This document shows, one piece after another, positions 1 through 8,352 of a stretch of 64,000 nucleotides of DNA; the stretch's first letter is position 1, and each line of letters opens with the position of its first letter. Where the stretch lies: positions 1-64,000 of the forward strand of contig JAJDYR010000020.1 in NCBI GenBank assembly GCA_022825065.1, in the 5' to 3' direction. Under the pieces are notes generated by a model that saw only the letters and a program-made list of their open reading frames with translations, was not told the origin of the DNA and searched no databases. The position numbers and the translations under genes were made by a program. Origin of the DNA: a bacterium. GTDB taxonomy: Bacteria; UBA8248.

Positions 1-69
1 CAGGTAGACCACCGGGCGGGAAATTTCATGCGGGCGGAGCCGGTTGAGCAATCGAATCTATAGGGGAAT

Positions 70-236
70 GTTGAAAAAGCCCCTCTCCTCAGGGGATAAA
101 GGCAACCCCCCCTACCCCCCCTTGTCAGGGGGGCAAGAAAAAGCAAAACCCCCTCAGCCCGGCGAGGGCGCATCGCCTTTTTATACCCCCCTGACAAGGG
201 GGGGTAGGGGGGGTTGCTTTTCAAAGCGAGAGTTTT
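70..236. repeat. Family A C-rich palindromic element, copy 1
   Basis: It begins with TTGAAAAAGCCCCTCTCC. It carries two inward-facing C-rich modules (CCCCCCTACCCCCCC then TTGTCAGGGGGG, and later CCCCCCTGACAAGGGGGGG with TAGGGGGGG), separated by a short AAAAGC/GCATCGCC spacer. The right terminus TTTTTCAAC found in copies near 60.4 and 62.9 kb is missing, so this copy looks truncated. A 65-codon open frame through it only translates the repeat. Confidence 0.85.
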
Positions 237-237
237 T

Positions 238-300
238 GTAGAGACCGTTCGTGAACGGCCCTCCTCGGAAAAAGCAGGCGGTTCGCGAACCACCCCTACA
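238..300. repeat. Family B inverted repeat (GTAG...CTAC)
   Basis: The outer ends read TGTAGAGACCGTTCGTGAACGG and GGTTCGCGAACCACCCCTACA, giving two short hairpins facing each other. Related copies lie at 44626-44796, 48582-48610, 53106-53391 and 58096-58198. The structure suggests a REP/MITE-like intergenic element. Confidence 0.6.
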
Positions 301-365
301 ACAGATCAAAATCGCGGCAAACGCTCCCGCATCAGTCGCGATTGGCCCCCATCATCCCCTGTGGA

Positions 366-1367
366 TTATCCCGGCTTGCGCGCCTTGTGGTAGTACATCG
401 GCGTGAATATCCCCAGGCGCCCCGCCTCCACGAGGCTGTCGGCCGCAATGTTCAAAACTTCCTGTACCGCAAGCGATCCGGTGGGCACCGCGCGCACGCC
501 TTCCAGGACGCGCAACGCCGCCGTAGTGATTTTCCGGCCAAGCCGCGTTCTCGGCAGACCCCTCAGCGTCAGGCCGTTGCCCTCCAGCGACCGATACCAC
601 GGCGTCTGCGGGTCGGCGTCCGGGGCGCGGTCGCGCGCCTCGATGCGTTCGAAACCGGCCGCACGCAAGCCCTCGGTGACGTCCGCGAAGGAGGCGATTC
701 CCGGCAGCGCATTGCCGAATTCGATGCGCTGCATGACTTCTCGATGCGCCGGGTTTTCGCCGTCATACTCAGGCGTCACGCACCAGTCGTAGCCCGCGAA
801 GACAGCCCCCGGCCGCAATACCCGGAATATCTCGGCGTAAGCGTCCGTCTTGTCCGGCGCATGAGCCAGGGCCTCGACATGGTAGACCGCGTCGAAGCTC
901 CCCTCTTCCGCCGGGATGTCCATGAAATCGCCGTGCAAGACGCTGCACAGATTCTCCAGGCCGGCTTCTTTGTTGTACGCGGCGCACTTCTCGACCTGAT
1001 ACGCGCTGATGTTGAGGCCGACGATCGACGCGCCGAACTTCCTGGCGAGCGAGCGTTGGGGGCCGCCTACGCCGCAGCCGACGTCCAGCACTTTCATGCC
1101 CGGCGCCAGGCCGATTCCCTCGCCCAGAAAATACTGATGCGCGGCGAGGGCTTCCTCGAAGGACGCGCCGCGCACCCCGGGCGCGAAGTGAAACGACTGG
1201 CCCCATCCGTACTCGTAAAAGTCGGTGATCAGATCGTAGAACGTATTTATCATGGCGGCGTATTCTTCCTTGCCGCGCTCCTGGCTGCTGCGGAACTTCG
1301 AGAGCGTTTCGGCCATCTCCTCCGGCGGAATCGCCCTGGAAATGGGGTTGTGGAAGTCAGCCGCCAT
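366..1367 (-). CDS. Sterol C24-methyltransferase-like SAM enzyme (ERG6/SMT family)
   Basis: This 333-residue protein probably transfers a methyl group from S-adenosylmethionine to C24 of a sterol side chain. Seen in sequence: the SMT signature YEYGWGQSFHF at residues 51-61, SAM motif I LDVGCGVGGP at 94-103, the VEALAHAP segment at 164-171 where yeast ERG6 has a closely similar IEATCHAP, and a C-terminal stretch (about 265-330) ending FTPMYY that matches the sterol-methyltransferase C-terminal domain. Length fits the family. Start: the ATG at 1365-1367 gives MAADFHNPIS and overlaps the stop of the upstream Rieske gene (1357-1359) by 11 bases, implying translational coupling; an upstream in-frame ATG at 1458-1460 would add 31 low-complexity residues. 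Bacterial SMTs are rare and known mainly from uncultured lineages. A methyltransferase for another lipid (tocopherol or hopanoid-like) is the main alternative, but the SMT-specific blocks argue against it. Confidence 0.85.
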   Translation of the reverse strand: MAADFHNPISRAIPPEEMAETLSKFRSSQERGKEEYAAMINTFYDLITDFYEYGWGQSFHFAPGVRGASFEEALAAHQYFLGEGIGLAPGMKVLDVGCGVGGPQRSLARKFGASIVGLNISAYQVEKCAAYNKEAGLENLCSVLHGDFMDIPAEEGSFDAVYHVEALAHAPDKTDAYAEIFRVLRPGAVFAGYDWCVTPEYDGENPAHREVMQRIEFGNALPGIASFADVTEGLRAAGFERIEARDRAPDADPQTPWYRSLEGNGLTLRGLPRTRLGRKITTAALRVLEGVRAVPTGSLAVQEVLNIAADSLVEAGRLGIFTPMYYHKARKPG

Positions 1368-2412
1368 TGCCGGTCTCCCCCTCCGGGTCATCCGCGGGGC
1401 CTTCAGGGTAGAACTGCCGGTACCACTTGCGCATCCTGCCCAGGGGGCCCTCGCCCGCAACCCCCGGAGGGCGTTGCCGGTAAATTTTATTTTTCCAGAT
1501 CTCCACGTCCTGCCGCCATTGCGATATCCAGTTCCCGACCACGTAGGAAATCAGAATCCGCGGAACTTTCCGGGCGGCGAACCACCGGAAGAATACCCGT
1601 TGCCTGAGCGCCTCGAGGGGGGTGTGCGTCTGGAACATCGTTATTTCACCGATTTTCGGAATCTGGAATTCGAACTTCACGATACTCCCGGGTCCGAGAA
1701 AGGTGATCAGCGCCCGCGCTCTCGTCTTCTCGTACACCCGGCCCCTTATCTCGAGCGCGGGGTCGTCCTGGAAATAGGCGACGTGCCCGAGCGCGTCATC
1801 GAGAAACCACGAAGGCTCGTGGAGAATTCTTATCCAGGGCAATTCTATGTTGGTCCAGGGGATGCGCATCGTGCCGTGGAGCTCGGAAAAGTGATGGAAG
1901 TCGACGCTGTTCTCGGCGAATTCGATGATGTGCATATCCACTTCGCCCGCGTCGTACCGGCCGCGGTAGACCAGCTCGCGCTCGTCGATCCTGGGCTCGG
2001 CCGGCAGCCGGTACGGCGCCTGAGCGCCCTGGCGCGCCGAGTGGTAAATCATCACCATGCCGTAGTAGTCGATCGCTTCCCAATGCCGGTGGAGGAGAGG
2101 CCGGTCTTTGGCGTGGGGCGGGTCGCATACCCTGCCGTTCCCGTCCAGCTGCCAGCCGTGAAACGGACATTGCAGCCGGTCCCCCTTCACCTCGCCATGG
2201 GCCAGGTTGGCGCCCAGGTGCGGGCAGAATGCGTCCACCGCCGCAATCCGGCCGCTCGTCTTGCTGCGAAACAGGGCGATCTGCTCCCCCACGCACTGAA
2301 CGTGCTTCGCTTCTCCCGCCTTGATTTCCCCGGACGCCGCCACCCTGTACCAGCCGTCCGGATAAGGCGGCGGGTAGGTGCGTTCCCGGTAGCGCGTGAG
2401 GTTATCGGACAT
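1357..2412 (-). CDS. Rieske non-heme iron oxygenase, sterol-ring type (DAF-36/Neverland/KshA-like)
   Basis: This 351-residue oxygenase alpha subunit likely desaturates, hydroxylates or oxidises a sterol or related polycyclic substrate. The Rieske [2Fe-2S] centre is complete: C63-x-H65 and C82-x2-H85. The mononuclear iron site follows the N168-x2-D171-x2-H174-x4-H179 pattern used by cholesterol 7-desaturase and 3-ketosteroid 9-hydroxylase, and a likely carboxylate ligand lies at D302 in a QWRQDVEIWKNK segment typical of that group. The C-terminus ends in an RKWYRQFY motif that I recall from DAF-36/Neverland-type enzymes. No reductase is encoded nearby, so electrons must come from elsewhere. 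The start at 2410-2412 (MSDNLTRYRE) is chosen because the longer frame to 2646 runs into a repeat. It is first gene of an operon with the SMT. Bacterial SdmA-type sterol C4-demethylation oxygenases are an alternative assignment. Confidence 0.8.
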   Translation of the reverse strand: MSDNLTRYRERTYPPPYPDGWYRVAASGEIKAGEAKHVQCVGEQIALFRSKTSGRIAAVDAFCPHLGANLAHGEVKGDRLQCPFHGWQLDGNGRVCDPPHAKDRPLLHRHWEAIDYYGMVMIYHSARQGAQAPYRLPAEPRIDERELVYRGRYDAGEVDMHIIEFAENSVDFHHFSELHGTMRIPWTNIELPWIRILHEPSWFLDDALGHVAYFQDDPALEIRGRVYEKTRARALITFLGPGSIVKFEFQIPKIGEITMFQTHTPLEALRQRVFFRWFAARKVPRILISYVVGNWISQWRQDVEIWKNKIYRQRPPGVAGEGPLGRMRKWYRQFYPEGPADDPEGETGNGG

Positions 2413-3079
2413 GAAAGGGCATCCATTTCGCCGAAAAATCGAAAAAAATCGCCAATTCAAGGGATTTCCGGCGCATATTATAGGCCAGAGAGCGGTTTGC
2501 GCCAGAGAAAAATCGTCGGGGAAGATGAGGTCGGCTACCGGAGTCAGTGAAAACACCGTTATCCAACCAAATGCGTTTCCGGATCCCGCTATCCCTCCCC
2601 CGTCGGGGTTGTTGAGAAAGTCCCTCTTGTCGGGGGACAAAGGCAACCCCCCCTACCCCCCCTTGTCAGGGGGGCAAGAAAAAGCAAACCCCTCATAAAA
2701 GGATCAACTCCCCCCTTGAGGGGGAGTGAATTTGTGTTCATCTCGGCGGTGGGCGTCGACTTTTTATACCCCCCTGTCAAGGGGGGGGTAGGGGGGGTTG
2801 GTTTTAAGATCCTACCACCGCCTCGAGCCCTTGAGGAGGACTCCGCTCTCGGGGTCGTCGCCGCTTGCGTTCCCCTCCCACCAAGCTGCTCCTTGAACAA
2901 TCGATCCCGAAGTGTCAGGGTGGGAGGCGGTACGGCCCCGAAGTTCAGCGCAGGGCGGGATCAGCCCGAACAGCGCCGGTTTCTGCGGGGGCGTGCTTGG
3001 GCGTGAATCCCGCTGTGCCTGACCGCGCGGGCGAGCGGCGGGGGGATGCGGGACCGGAGGGGTATTCAGGGAGGCGGCC
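2413..3079. other. Divergent intergenic region with family A repeat
   Basis: This 667-base gap separates the minus-strand Rieske gene from the plus-strand SDR. It should hold the promoter of the sterol-type operon (2413-2600, moderately AT-rich, no box that I can call). It also holds a family A element at 2605-2810 and a GC-rich stretch (2811-3079) with only low-complexity open frames. A good ribosome site (GGGAGG) sits just before 3080. Confidence 0.5.
2605..2810. repeat. Family A C-rich palindromic element, copy 2
   Basis: It starts GGGGTTGTTGAGAAAGTCCC and contains the same C-rich cores as copy 1: CCCCCCTACCCCCCC/TTGTCAGGGGGG near 2650-2675, and CCCCCCTGTCAAGGGGGGGG with TAGGGGGGG near 2769-2797. 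A GAATTTGTGTTCATCTC spacer is unique to this copy. Confidence 0.85.
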
Positions 3080-3874
3080 ATGGCGGGCTTCGAGGAGGTT
3101 TCGATCGACAAGCTGTTCCGCATCGACGGCGACAGCGCGCTGGTCACCGGGGCGGGCGGCGGGCTGGGACGAATCGCCGCGCTCGCGCTCGCCGGCGCGG
3201 GGGCGCACCTCGCGGTCACCGATATCGACGCGGCGGCGGCCGAGCGGGTCGCGGCGGAGATCCGCGACGCCGGCGGGGTGGCCGAGTCCTGGCGGCTCGA
3301 CGTTGCCGACCGAAAGCGCATCGACGCCGTGATCGACCAGGTGGCCGAGCGGTTCGGCGGGCTTCACATCCTGATCAACAATGCCGGCATCATACGGCCC
3401 GGCCCGGCCGAGAGCTTACCCGACGAGGACTGGGACGAGGTGGTCGAGGTCAACATGACCGCCCCGTTCGTCTGCGCGCGCCGGGCGGCGAAGCACATGC
3501 TGGCCCGGGGGGAGGGGCGGATCGTCTCGATCGCCTCGATCATGGGGTTCCGGGCGAACCCGATGATTCCCCACATCCCCTACCAGGCGACCAAGGGGGC
3601 GCTCGTCAACATGACCCGCTCGCTCGCCGTCGAATGGGCGGGCCGGGGGGTCCGGGTAAACGCCATCGCGCCGACCTTCTTCTACACCGAACTCGGCGCC
3701 GACCTGCGCCGGCGCCGGCCCGAGCTCGTGGACGAGATCGAGGCGCGCACGCCGCTCGGCCGGCTCGGCGAGCCCGAGGAAATCGCCGGCGGCATCCTCT
3801 ACCTCGCGAGCCCCGCCTCCTCGATGGTGACCGGCCACACGCTGGCGATCGACGGCGGCTGGCTCTCGACCTAG
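3080..3874 (+). CDS. SDR-family NAD(P)-dependent oxidoreductase
   Basis: This 264-residue classical short-chain dehydrogenase probably oxidises or reduces an alcohol/ketone with NAD(P). The cofactor loop TGAGGGLG is at about residues 24-31, NNAG sits near residue 100, a catalytic Ser lies in SIASIMG, and the YQATK (Y-x3-K) active site follows near residue 173. An acidic residue after beta 2 (VTDIDA) suggests NAD preference. A strong ribosome site (GGGAGG) precedes the ATG at 3080. It stands alone: the flanking genes are over 400 bases away, so the substrate cannot be deduced. The gene is very GC-rich compared with the island that follows. Confidence 0.85.
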   Translation: MAGFEEVSIDKLFRIDGDSALVTGAGGGLGRIAALALAGAGAHLAVTDIDAAAAERVAAEIRDAGGVAESWRLDVADRKRIDAVIDQVAERFGGLHILINNAGIIRPGPAESLPDEDWDEVVEVNMTAPFVCARRAAKHMLARGEGRIVSIASIMGFRANPMIPHIPYQATKGALVNMTRSLAVEWAGRGVRVNAIAPTFFYTELGADLRRRRPELVDEIEARTPLGRLGEPEEIAGGILYLASPASSMVTGHTLAIDGGWLST

Positions 3875-4320
3875 CCTCCTGATTCAGGGGTTTTCATTCA
3901 ACTTTTTCCCGGACGGGGCTGTCGAAGAAGCCCGCCATGCGTCCGGGCGAAGGCGTGATGATCCCGCAGCGGACAGGCCCCTGCGCTGCCTCCCCCCGGC
4001 GTCGTCTCGGATGCAGGGGACGCATACATGCGTCCCTCTCGGTCCCAAAACGCCCAAACAATCTCACTTCTTGAGCGTGAATGTTCTTGCCGGACATGCG
4101 AGACGAATTTGAGACGGGATGAGGTGTATCCGGGGGTGAGGGGGTTTGTGTGAGAAGAGTGTATAGGCGATAATTTCACGAAAGCGCTTGACGAAAAAAT
4201 AAATGCCCGCTAGTATGTGTTAAAGAATCATACCACGCCCGAACGAGACCCCGTGTGAACGTGAAGCATAGCGAAAAGACGCCTATTGAGCCTACTGGTG
4301 AATCGACGGAAGGAAATGGA
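3875..4320. other. Intergenic boundary before the restriction-modification island
   Basis: This gap holds no supported gene. Base composition drops from about 3880 onward, marking the left edge of a lower-GC island. GTG at 4255 is a possible upstream start of the methylase but has no ribosome site. Confidence 0.4.
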
Positions 4321-5214
4321 ATGCAGAGGTCGATCAACAGCAGGCGGATAGTGAAGAACGCGAGCCGGAGACGGAAGAAGATGATCGCCTTCGGCTGGTA
4401 CGGCGGAAAATTCTCGCATCTCGACTTCATCCTGCCGCATCTGCCGGATGACGCCGTGCATTTTTGCGACGTATTCGGCGGCTCGGCGGCGATTCTGATC
4501 AACCGAAAACCCAGTCTGGTGGAAACATACAACGATCTCGATTCAGAACTGGTCAATTTCTTTGAAATCCTGAGGGATCATGGGGACGAATTGACCAAGG
4601 CGATCAGCCTCACGCCGTTCTCACGAGAAGAACTCGTCAAGGCATGTCGTTTCGAACCCGACCTGCCGAGCTTGGAAAGGGCGAGAAGGTTTTACGTGAG
4701 GGCCAGACAAACGCGCACCGGCTTGGCCCAGACGAGCAGCGAGGGCCGGTGGGCCCATTGCGTGCTCACCTCCCGCGCGGGCATGGCCGGCGCGGTTTCG
4801 CGCTGGCTGGGAGCCATCGACGGACTCCCCGAGATAGTCCAGCGGCTTTTGCGGGTGCAGATTGAGAACGTCCCCGCACTGGAACTCATCGAACGCTACG
4901 ACACGGAAGATACGTTGTTTTACCTGGACCCGCCGTATGTGCATGAAAGCCGCAACGACTCGAACGCCTATGGATACGAGATGACGAACGAAGAACACAC
5001 AGAACTCGCCGAAATGTTGCATTCCATTCGCGGCAGGGCCGTCGTATCGGGATACAGAACGGAACTCTACGACAACTTGTTCGCCGATTGGGTGAGAGTC
5101 GACGCGCCTGCCAAGACATGCAATTCATCGAAGGGGCAAAGGCAGGAATCCTTGTGGCTGAACTTTCATCCGGGAGAAAACGGTGGCGGAGAACAAAACC
5201 TCCCCGGATGCTGA
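4321..5214 (+). CDS. D12-class DNA adenine N6-methyltransferase (Dam-like)
   Basis: This 297-residue enzyme likely methylates adenine in a specific DNA site and protects it from the neighbouring endonuclease. A GWYGGK motif at residues 25-30 and DVFGGSAA at 50-57 form the SAM-binding site. The catalytic DPPY lies at 203-206 (FYLDPPYVH), the order expected for D12/alpha-group methylases. Start: ATG 4321 has an AAGGAA ribosome site seven bases upstream. ATG 4381 (MIAFGWYGGK), close to the usual family start, and GTG 4255 are alternatives. The last 32 bases overlap the endonuclease gene, so the two are coupled. Codon use and lower GC differ from the flanks, suggesting transfer. The recognition site cannot be read from the sequence. 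Confidence 0.88.
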   Translation: MQRSINSRRIVKNASRRRKKMIAFGWYGGKFSHLDFILPHLPDDAVHFCDVFGGSAAILINRKPSLVETYNDLDSELVNFFEILRDHGDELTKAISLTPFSREELVKACRFEPDLPSLERARRFYVRARQTRTGLAQTSSEGRWAHCVLTSRAGMAGAVSRWLGAIDGLPEIVQRLLRVQIENVPALELIERYDTEDTLFYLDPPYVHESRNDSNAYGYEMTNEEHTELAEMLHSIRGRAVVSGYRTELYDNLFADWVRVDAPAKTCNSSKGQRQESLWLNFHPGENGGGEQNLPGC

Positions 5215-6265
5215 CCTGGCACGCGAGTTGCTGGATGAACTTTGGGGGATAGTAACTCAGGAAGAAAGCGGACAAACAGATCCGGATATCGCCAAACTCG
5301 TCGGCAGCAGCTACGTTGCGATTAGATATTGTTTGCCGACTCAACTGCTCGGAAAACTCACCGACCCCAAACTGGATTGTCTCTGCCTTCAGAAAGGCAG
5401 CGGCGATTCCGATTCAAAGTGGGATCCGAGAGGCTTTTCAAAGAAAGTACTCGTTCCATGGGTTGCCGAAAACCAGGCCGTCTTGGGGGCGAGCCCCGAT
5501 CCGTATGTAGGAAATCCCCTTCGCAAGGCGCGCCTTGAAGAAAATCCCCAAAACGTCGAAGGACAAGATGAGTGGGTTTTGCTGTATCACGTTCTGGATG
5601 AGATTGAACAACGAAACTCACAAGAATACACGCGCCTTTGCATGTTGCAGACCTTACGAAGCATTCATGGAAAATTTGCCGAACTCGTTTTCGAATACAT
5701 CGTACCTGAGAGAATCAGCATCGAGCAGACGGAAAAGCTCATCGAAGAATTCTTGTCCGAAGGCAGCGGAGGCGACCGGGGACTTTCCGTTGCGGCGGCC
5801 TTGTTCGAGACGTTCGGCAAGTATTTTGGAATTTACAAGGAGGTGAAGCGCCACGCGATTAACGCCGCCGATCAAGCGACGGGCATGGCCGGGGATATCG
5901 AATGCATCGGCGGCGAAGGAGAGAGGAGACTGGCAATCGAGGTGAAGGAAAGAAACGTGACGCTCGCTGACGTGAGAAGCGCAGTCCGGAAAGCGCGTAA
6001 GGTCTCCTTGCGAGAGGTATTGTTCAATGCACCCGGCGCGAATCCATCCGAAAAAGAAGAAATAAACGATTTGTTCGCCAGAACATGGGCGTCGGGTACG
6101 AATCTTTATCGCCTTTCCATCGATGAACTCGTCAGGGTCGGCCTTTCCCTCACCGGCGAATCCGGGAGAATAGATTTTCTGGAGAACGTCGGCAAACAGT
6201 TGGACGAATACGGCACGCAGCCGAGTAACAGGAAGCGTTGGAAGGAGTTGCTTGAGGGGATGTAG
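5183..6265 (+). CDS. Probable type II restriction endonuclease (SacI-family-like)
   Basis: This 360-residue protein is the likely cutting partner of the upstream methylase. A PD-(D/E)XK-like active site is visible as GDIE (D238) followed by AIEVKER (E253-x-K255). An N-terminal block with WDPRGFSKKVLVPW and SPDPYVGNPLR (residues 80-113) recalls what I remember of the SacI restriction endonuclease family; this match is from memory and moderate. The GTG start at 5183 has a GGGAG ribosome site and lies inside the end of the methylase gene, a common arrangement that delays endonuclease expression. GC content is low as in its neighbours. If it is not a SacI relative, it is still best read as a Mg-dependent nuclease linked to a methylase. 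Confidence 0.7.
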   Translation: MAENKTSPDADLARELLDELWGIVTQEESGQTDPDIAKLVGSSYVAIRYCLPTQLLGKLTDPKLDCLCLQKGSGDSDSKWDPRGFSKKVLVPWVAENQAVLGASPDPYVGNPLRKARLEENPQNVEGQDEWVLLYHVLDEIEQRNSQEYTRLCMLQTLRSIHGKFAELVFEYIVPERISIEQTEKLIEEFLSEGSGGDRGLSVAAALFETFGKYFGIYKEVKRHAINAADQATGMAGDIECIGGEGERRLAIEVKERNVTLADVRSAVRKARKVSLREVLFNAPGANPSEKEEINDLFARTWASGTNLYRLSIDELVRVGLSLTGESGRIDFLENVGKQLDEYGTQPSNRKRWKELLEGM

Positions 6266-6358
6266 GGGGAGGTTGGTGTTCAACTCATCGAGTGCAGACC
6301 CGGTTGGGCGACCCGAACAATGACGGAATGAGGCAAGGATGCCAAAACGAAAAGAGAA

Positions 6359-7441
6359 ATGAACATGAAGGGTGATCAAGGGAATGACTCCGACGAACAA
6401 GGAGTGAGATTTGTACCTGTGAAGGGCAGTGTGATTGGTGGCTTAATGAAAGACAAGATGGCGCGAATCACGGACGCAATGATTGACTTGCAACTCGCGA
6501 TCGATGGATTGAGAAGTCAGTTTTCCGGTATCCACAGAGAGCATAGCGTCGTCGAACATCCCTCCGTTTATCAGATCGAATGCGACGTAAACCTGTTGTC
6601 ACAAGCAATGGGTGCATTCGCGCGCACCTGTTCGGTGTTCCTCCGAAAAACCGTTTTGGGAGACCGTGATAGGCGCGGGACCCGATTGCTCGACGATCAT
6701 GTTCTAGGTTCGGTCGGATTACGATTTGATCCGTTACGCAGGATCCCCCGGGGCAGGCGGAGAAACATCGAAGTCGGCTTGGGTCTTACTGGCGGTCTCC
6801 TAGAATTGACAAAACTGGACGATCAAACGCGGGAACCTCAGGCAACCTATCGTTTTCGTGCGGGGCCACAAGAAGTGAAGCTATCCATCGAGTGGCCGCT
6901 GCCTGGTGCGGCGGATTGGAGGGGAATACCATCAGAGGAGACCCCCTGGCTGGTGAGTTCCGACCAGTTGTTTCAGACAAGTGCTGACGCCAGCTTGAGT
7001 TGCGACGAATGGTTGGGCCAACAGGTCGTGCTCTTCGACGGGAAGGGGATTTCCCTCAAGGAGATGATTCGGACCGTGGTAAACTTCGAGGGTGCTCATT
7101 CGATTAATGTCGGCCGTCTAGCCACCTTCGAAGGCGAAGAGCTTACCAAGGCCGCGAAGAACCCAGCTCCCCACATCCTGAACGCCGTCTCCGTGTGTGG
7201 AATTCGTTACGCCCACCTGATTGTGATCGAGTGCGCGCTGTACTTATATGAGAAGTTATTGGACGAGAACTCAATCAAGCAGCCGAGTGGGGACATTTTT
7301 AAGGTCACATTTGGAGTTGCATGTTCGCCCGAGCAAGCGGAATCACCTCGCCCAGATTGGGTGAAATTTCAGGGTTGGATGATGATTTCGTTTTCAGGTG
7401 CACCGAAAGTGACTTCGCATAAAATCAGGGCCGTGAACTAG
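6359..7441 (+). CDS. Hypothetical protein of the restriction-modification island
   Basis: I do not recognise this 360-residue soluble protein. It has no signal peptide or membrane segment, an alpha-helical N-terminal part (about 20-110) with an amphipathic MKDKMARITDAMIDLQLAIDG run, a basic RRIPRGRRRN patch near residue 130, and a mixed alpha/beta C-terminus. It follows the endonuclease by 93 bases on the same strand and shares the lower GC of the two preceding genes, so it was probably acquired with them. It may be an accessory or a separate defence gene. ATG at 6359 and ATG at 6365 are both possible; the AAAAGAGAA upstream is a weak ribosome site. Confidence 0.6.
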   Translation: MNMKGDQGNDSDEQGVRFVPVKGSVIGGLMKDKMARITDAMIDLQLAIDGLRSQFSGIHREHSVVEHPSVYQIECDVNLLSQAMGAFARTCSVFLRKTVLGDRDRRGTRLLDDHVLGSVGLRFDPLRRIPRGRRRNIEVGLGLTGGLLELTKLDDQTREPQATYRFRAGPQEVKLSIEWPLPGAADWRGIPSEETPWLVSSDQLFQTSADASLSCDEWLGQQVVLFDGKGISLKEMIRTVVNFEGAHSINVGRLATFEGEELTKAAKNPAPHILNAVSVCGIRYAHLIVIECALYLYEKLLDENSIKQPSGDIFKVTFGVACSPEQAESPRPDWVKFQGWMMISFSGAPKVTSHKIRAVN

Positions 7442-8352
7442 GCTACTAATCCGAGAATAGCCATAAGCGTGGGCAAGAAGATTCTTCTAACTCCCTTTTG
7501 AAGAAGTAGTGATAATGGAGCGATATTAGAGACCGCTCACAAGCCGCCCGTACGAGTTCAAAACCCGGAGTAGCCCCTTTCTCACCCGTCGAAATTCGTC
7601 ACACATCGCCGTCATTCCGGGATCGATTCCGACTGTTAAAGGAGGAATTGACTGACCGGGAAGGGAGGGATTGCCCGAGTCCGGAGGTTTCGCCTCGCCT
7701 ATGTCTATTTTTCTAGTCGGCATTCTGACTTCACCGAAGGCAGATGAAACGCCGCAACACGCCTGCCGGATCCGTTCTGGATTCCGGCATGCGCCGGAAT
7801 GACAGTAATCTCGATTCGCGGTTTGCAGGGGTGGACGCTTAAGTCCGCCCGGTTCTATGGCGCCCACATTGACGAAAGACAACCCGATAGGGTTGTCCCT
7901 ACAAGCACTCCAATCGGCAAACCCACGCTCCTCAATCGGCAAGCCCTCATTCATCAATCGGGCTTGACCCCCGCATTTCCCCGCAGTTGCCGTTATCCCC
8001 GCAATCCCGGAATCCGCTATCGTGCGCGCGGCGAAGAAAAGCGGGAATCGCCGCCCGCGCGCCGTCTTCAGGATGCGGCGGGAATCGTTCCGGGGAGAGA
8101 AATCATGCTCATGGGTTCAAGGATGACGGCGACAATGCAAATAATCATATTTCCCGTAAATATCGATAAATTCACGGGGTTTTTCGATAAATTTCTGAAA
8201 ATTATTTCTTTTGTAACAGTTTGTAACAAAAAGAGTTACCATACAAACCTGAGCGTCCCGCACTCAGATTCGGCGGCGAAAAGGTTTTTCAGGCTTCCAC
8301 GCATTTCCCCGCAGCTGCCCGCCTTTGCGCGCTATGCGCCGCCGGCCTCTAT
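7442..8352. other. 911-base intergenic region with repeats and an AT-rich tract
   Basis: No gene is supported. It contains a family C repeat (7611-7804), a small hairpin ACAACCC/GGGTTGT at 7879-7896, and an unusually AT-rich tract at about 8130-8250 with direct repeats TCGATAAATT (8163, 8184) and GTAAC words (8211-8240). It separates two converging genes, so it needs no promoter for either. Confidence 0.5.
7611..7804. repeat. Family C palindromic element, copy 1
   Basis: The termini are CGTCATTCCGG (7611) and its inverse CCGGAATGACAG (7795), with a GGATTCCGGCATGCGCCGG hairpin at the right end. An internal AAAGGAGGAATTGAC run is shared with the copy at 53157-53322, where the ends and the GACTG-AAAGGAGG block recur. 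Confidence 0.75.

Larger units (their letters stand above)
1..365. other. Left-edge intergenic stretch with repeats
   Basis: No convincing complete gene lies here. Reading from base 1 in frame 1 gives 20 residues and a stop at 61-63, which may be the tail of a plus-strand gene cut by the window edge, but it is too short to judge. The rest is a family A C-rich repeat (70-236), a family B inverted repeat (238-300) and about 65 bases before the end of the minus-strand methyltransferase gene. Confidence 0.4.

Noticed and set aside
1-63. Tail of a plus-strand gene cut by the window start
   Set aside because: Only 20 residues with no motif; cannot be told from chance.
44-241. A 65-codon frame at the left edge
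   Set aside because: It merely translates the family A repeat.
342-1607. A long plus-strand open frame over the methyltransferase
   Set aside because: It is antisense to the sterol methyltransferase and Rieske genes and has only low-complexity Arg/Ala-rich sequence.
4321-7441. A prophage around the Dam-like methylase
   Set aside because: No phage structural, integrase or lysis genes are near; an adjacent endonuclease supports restriction-modification.
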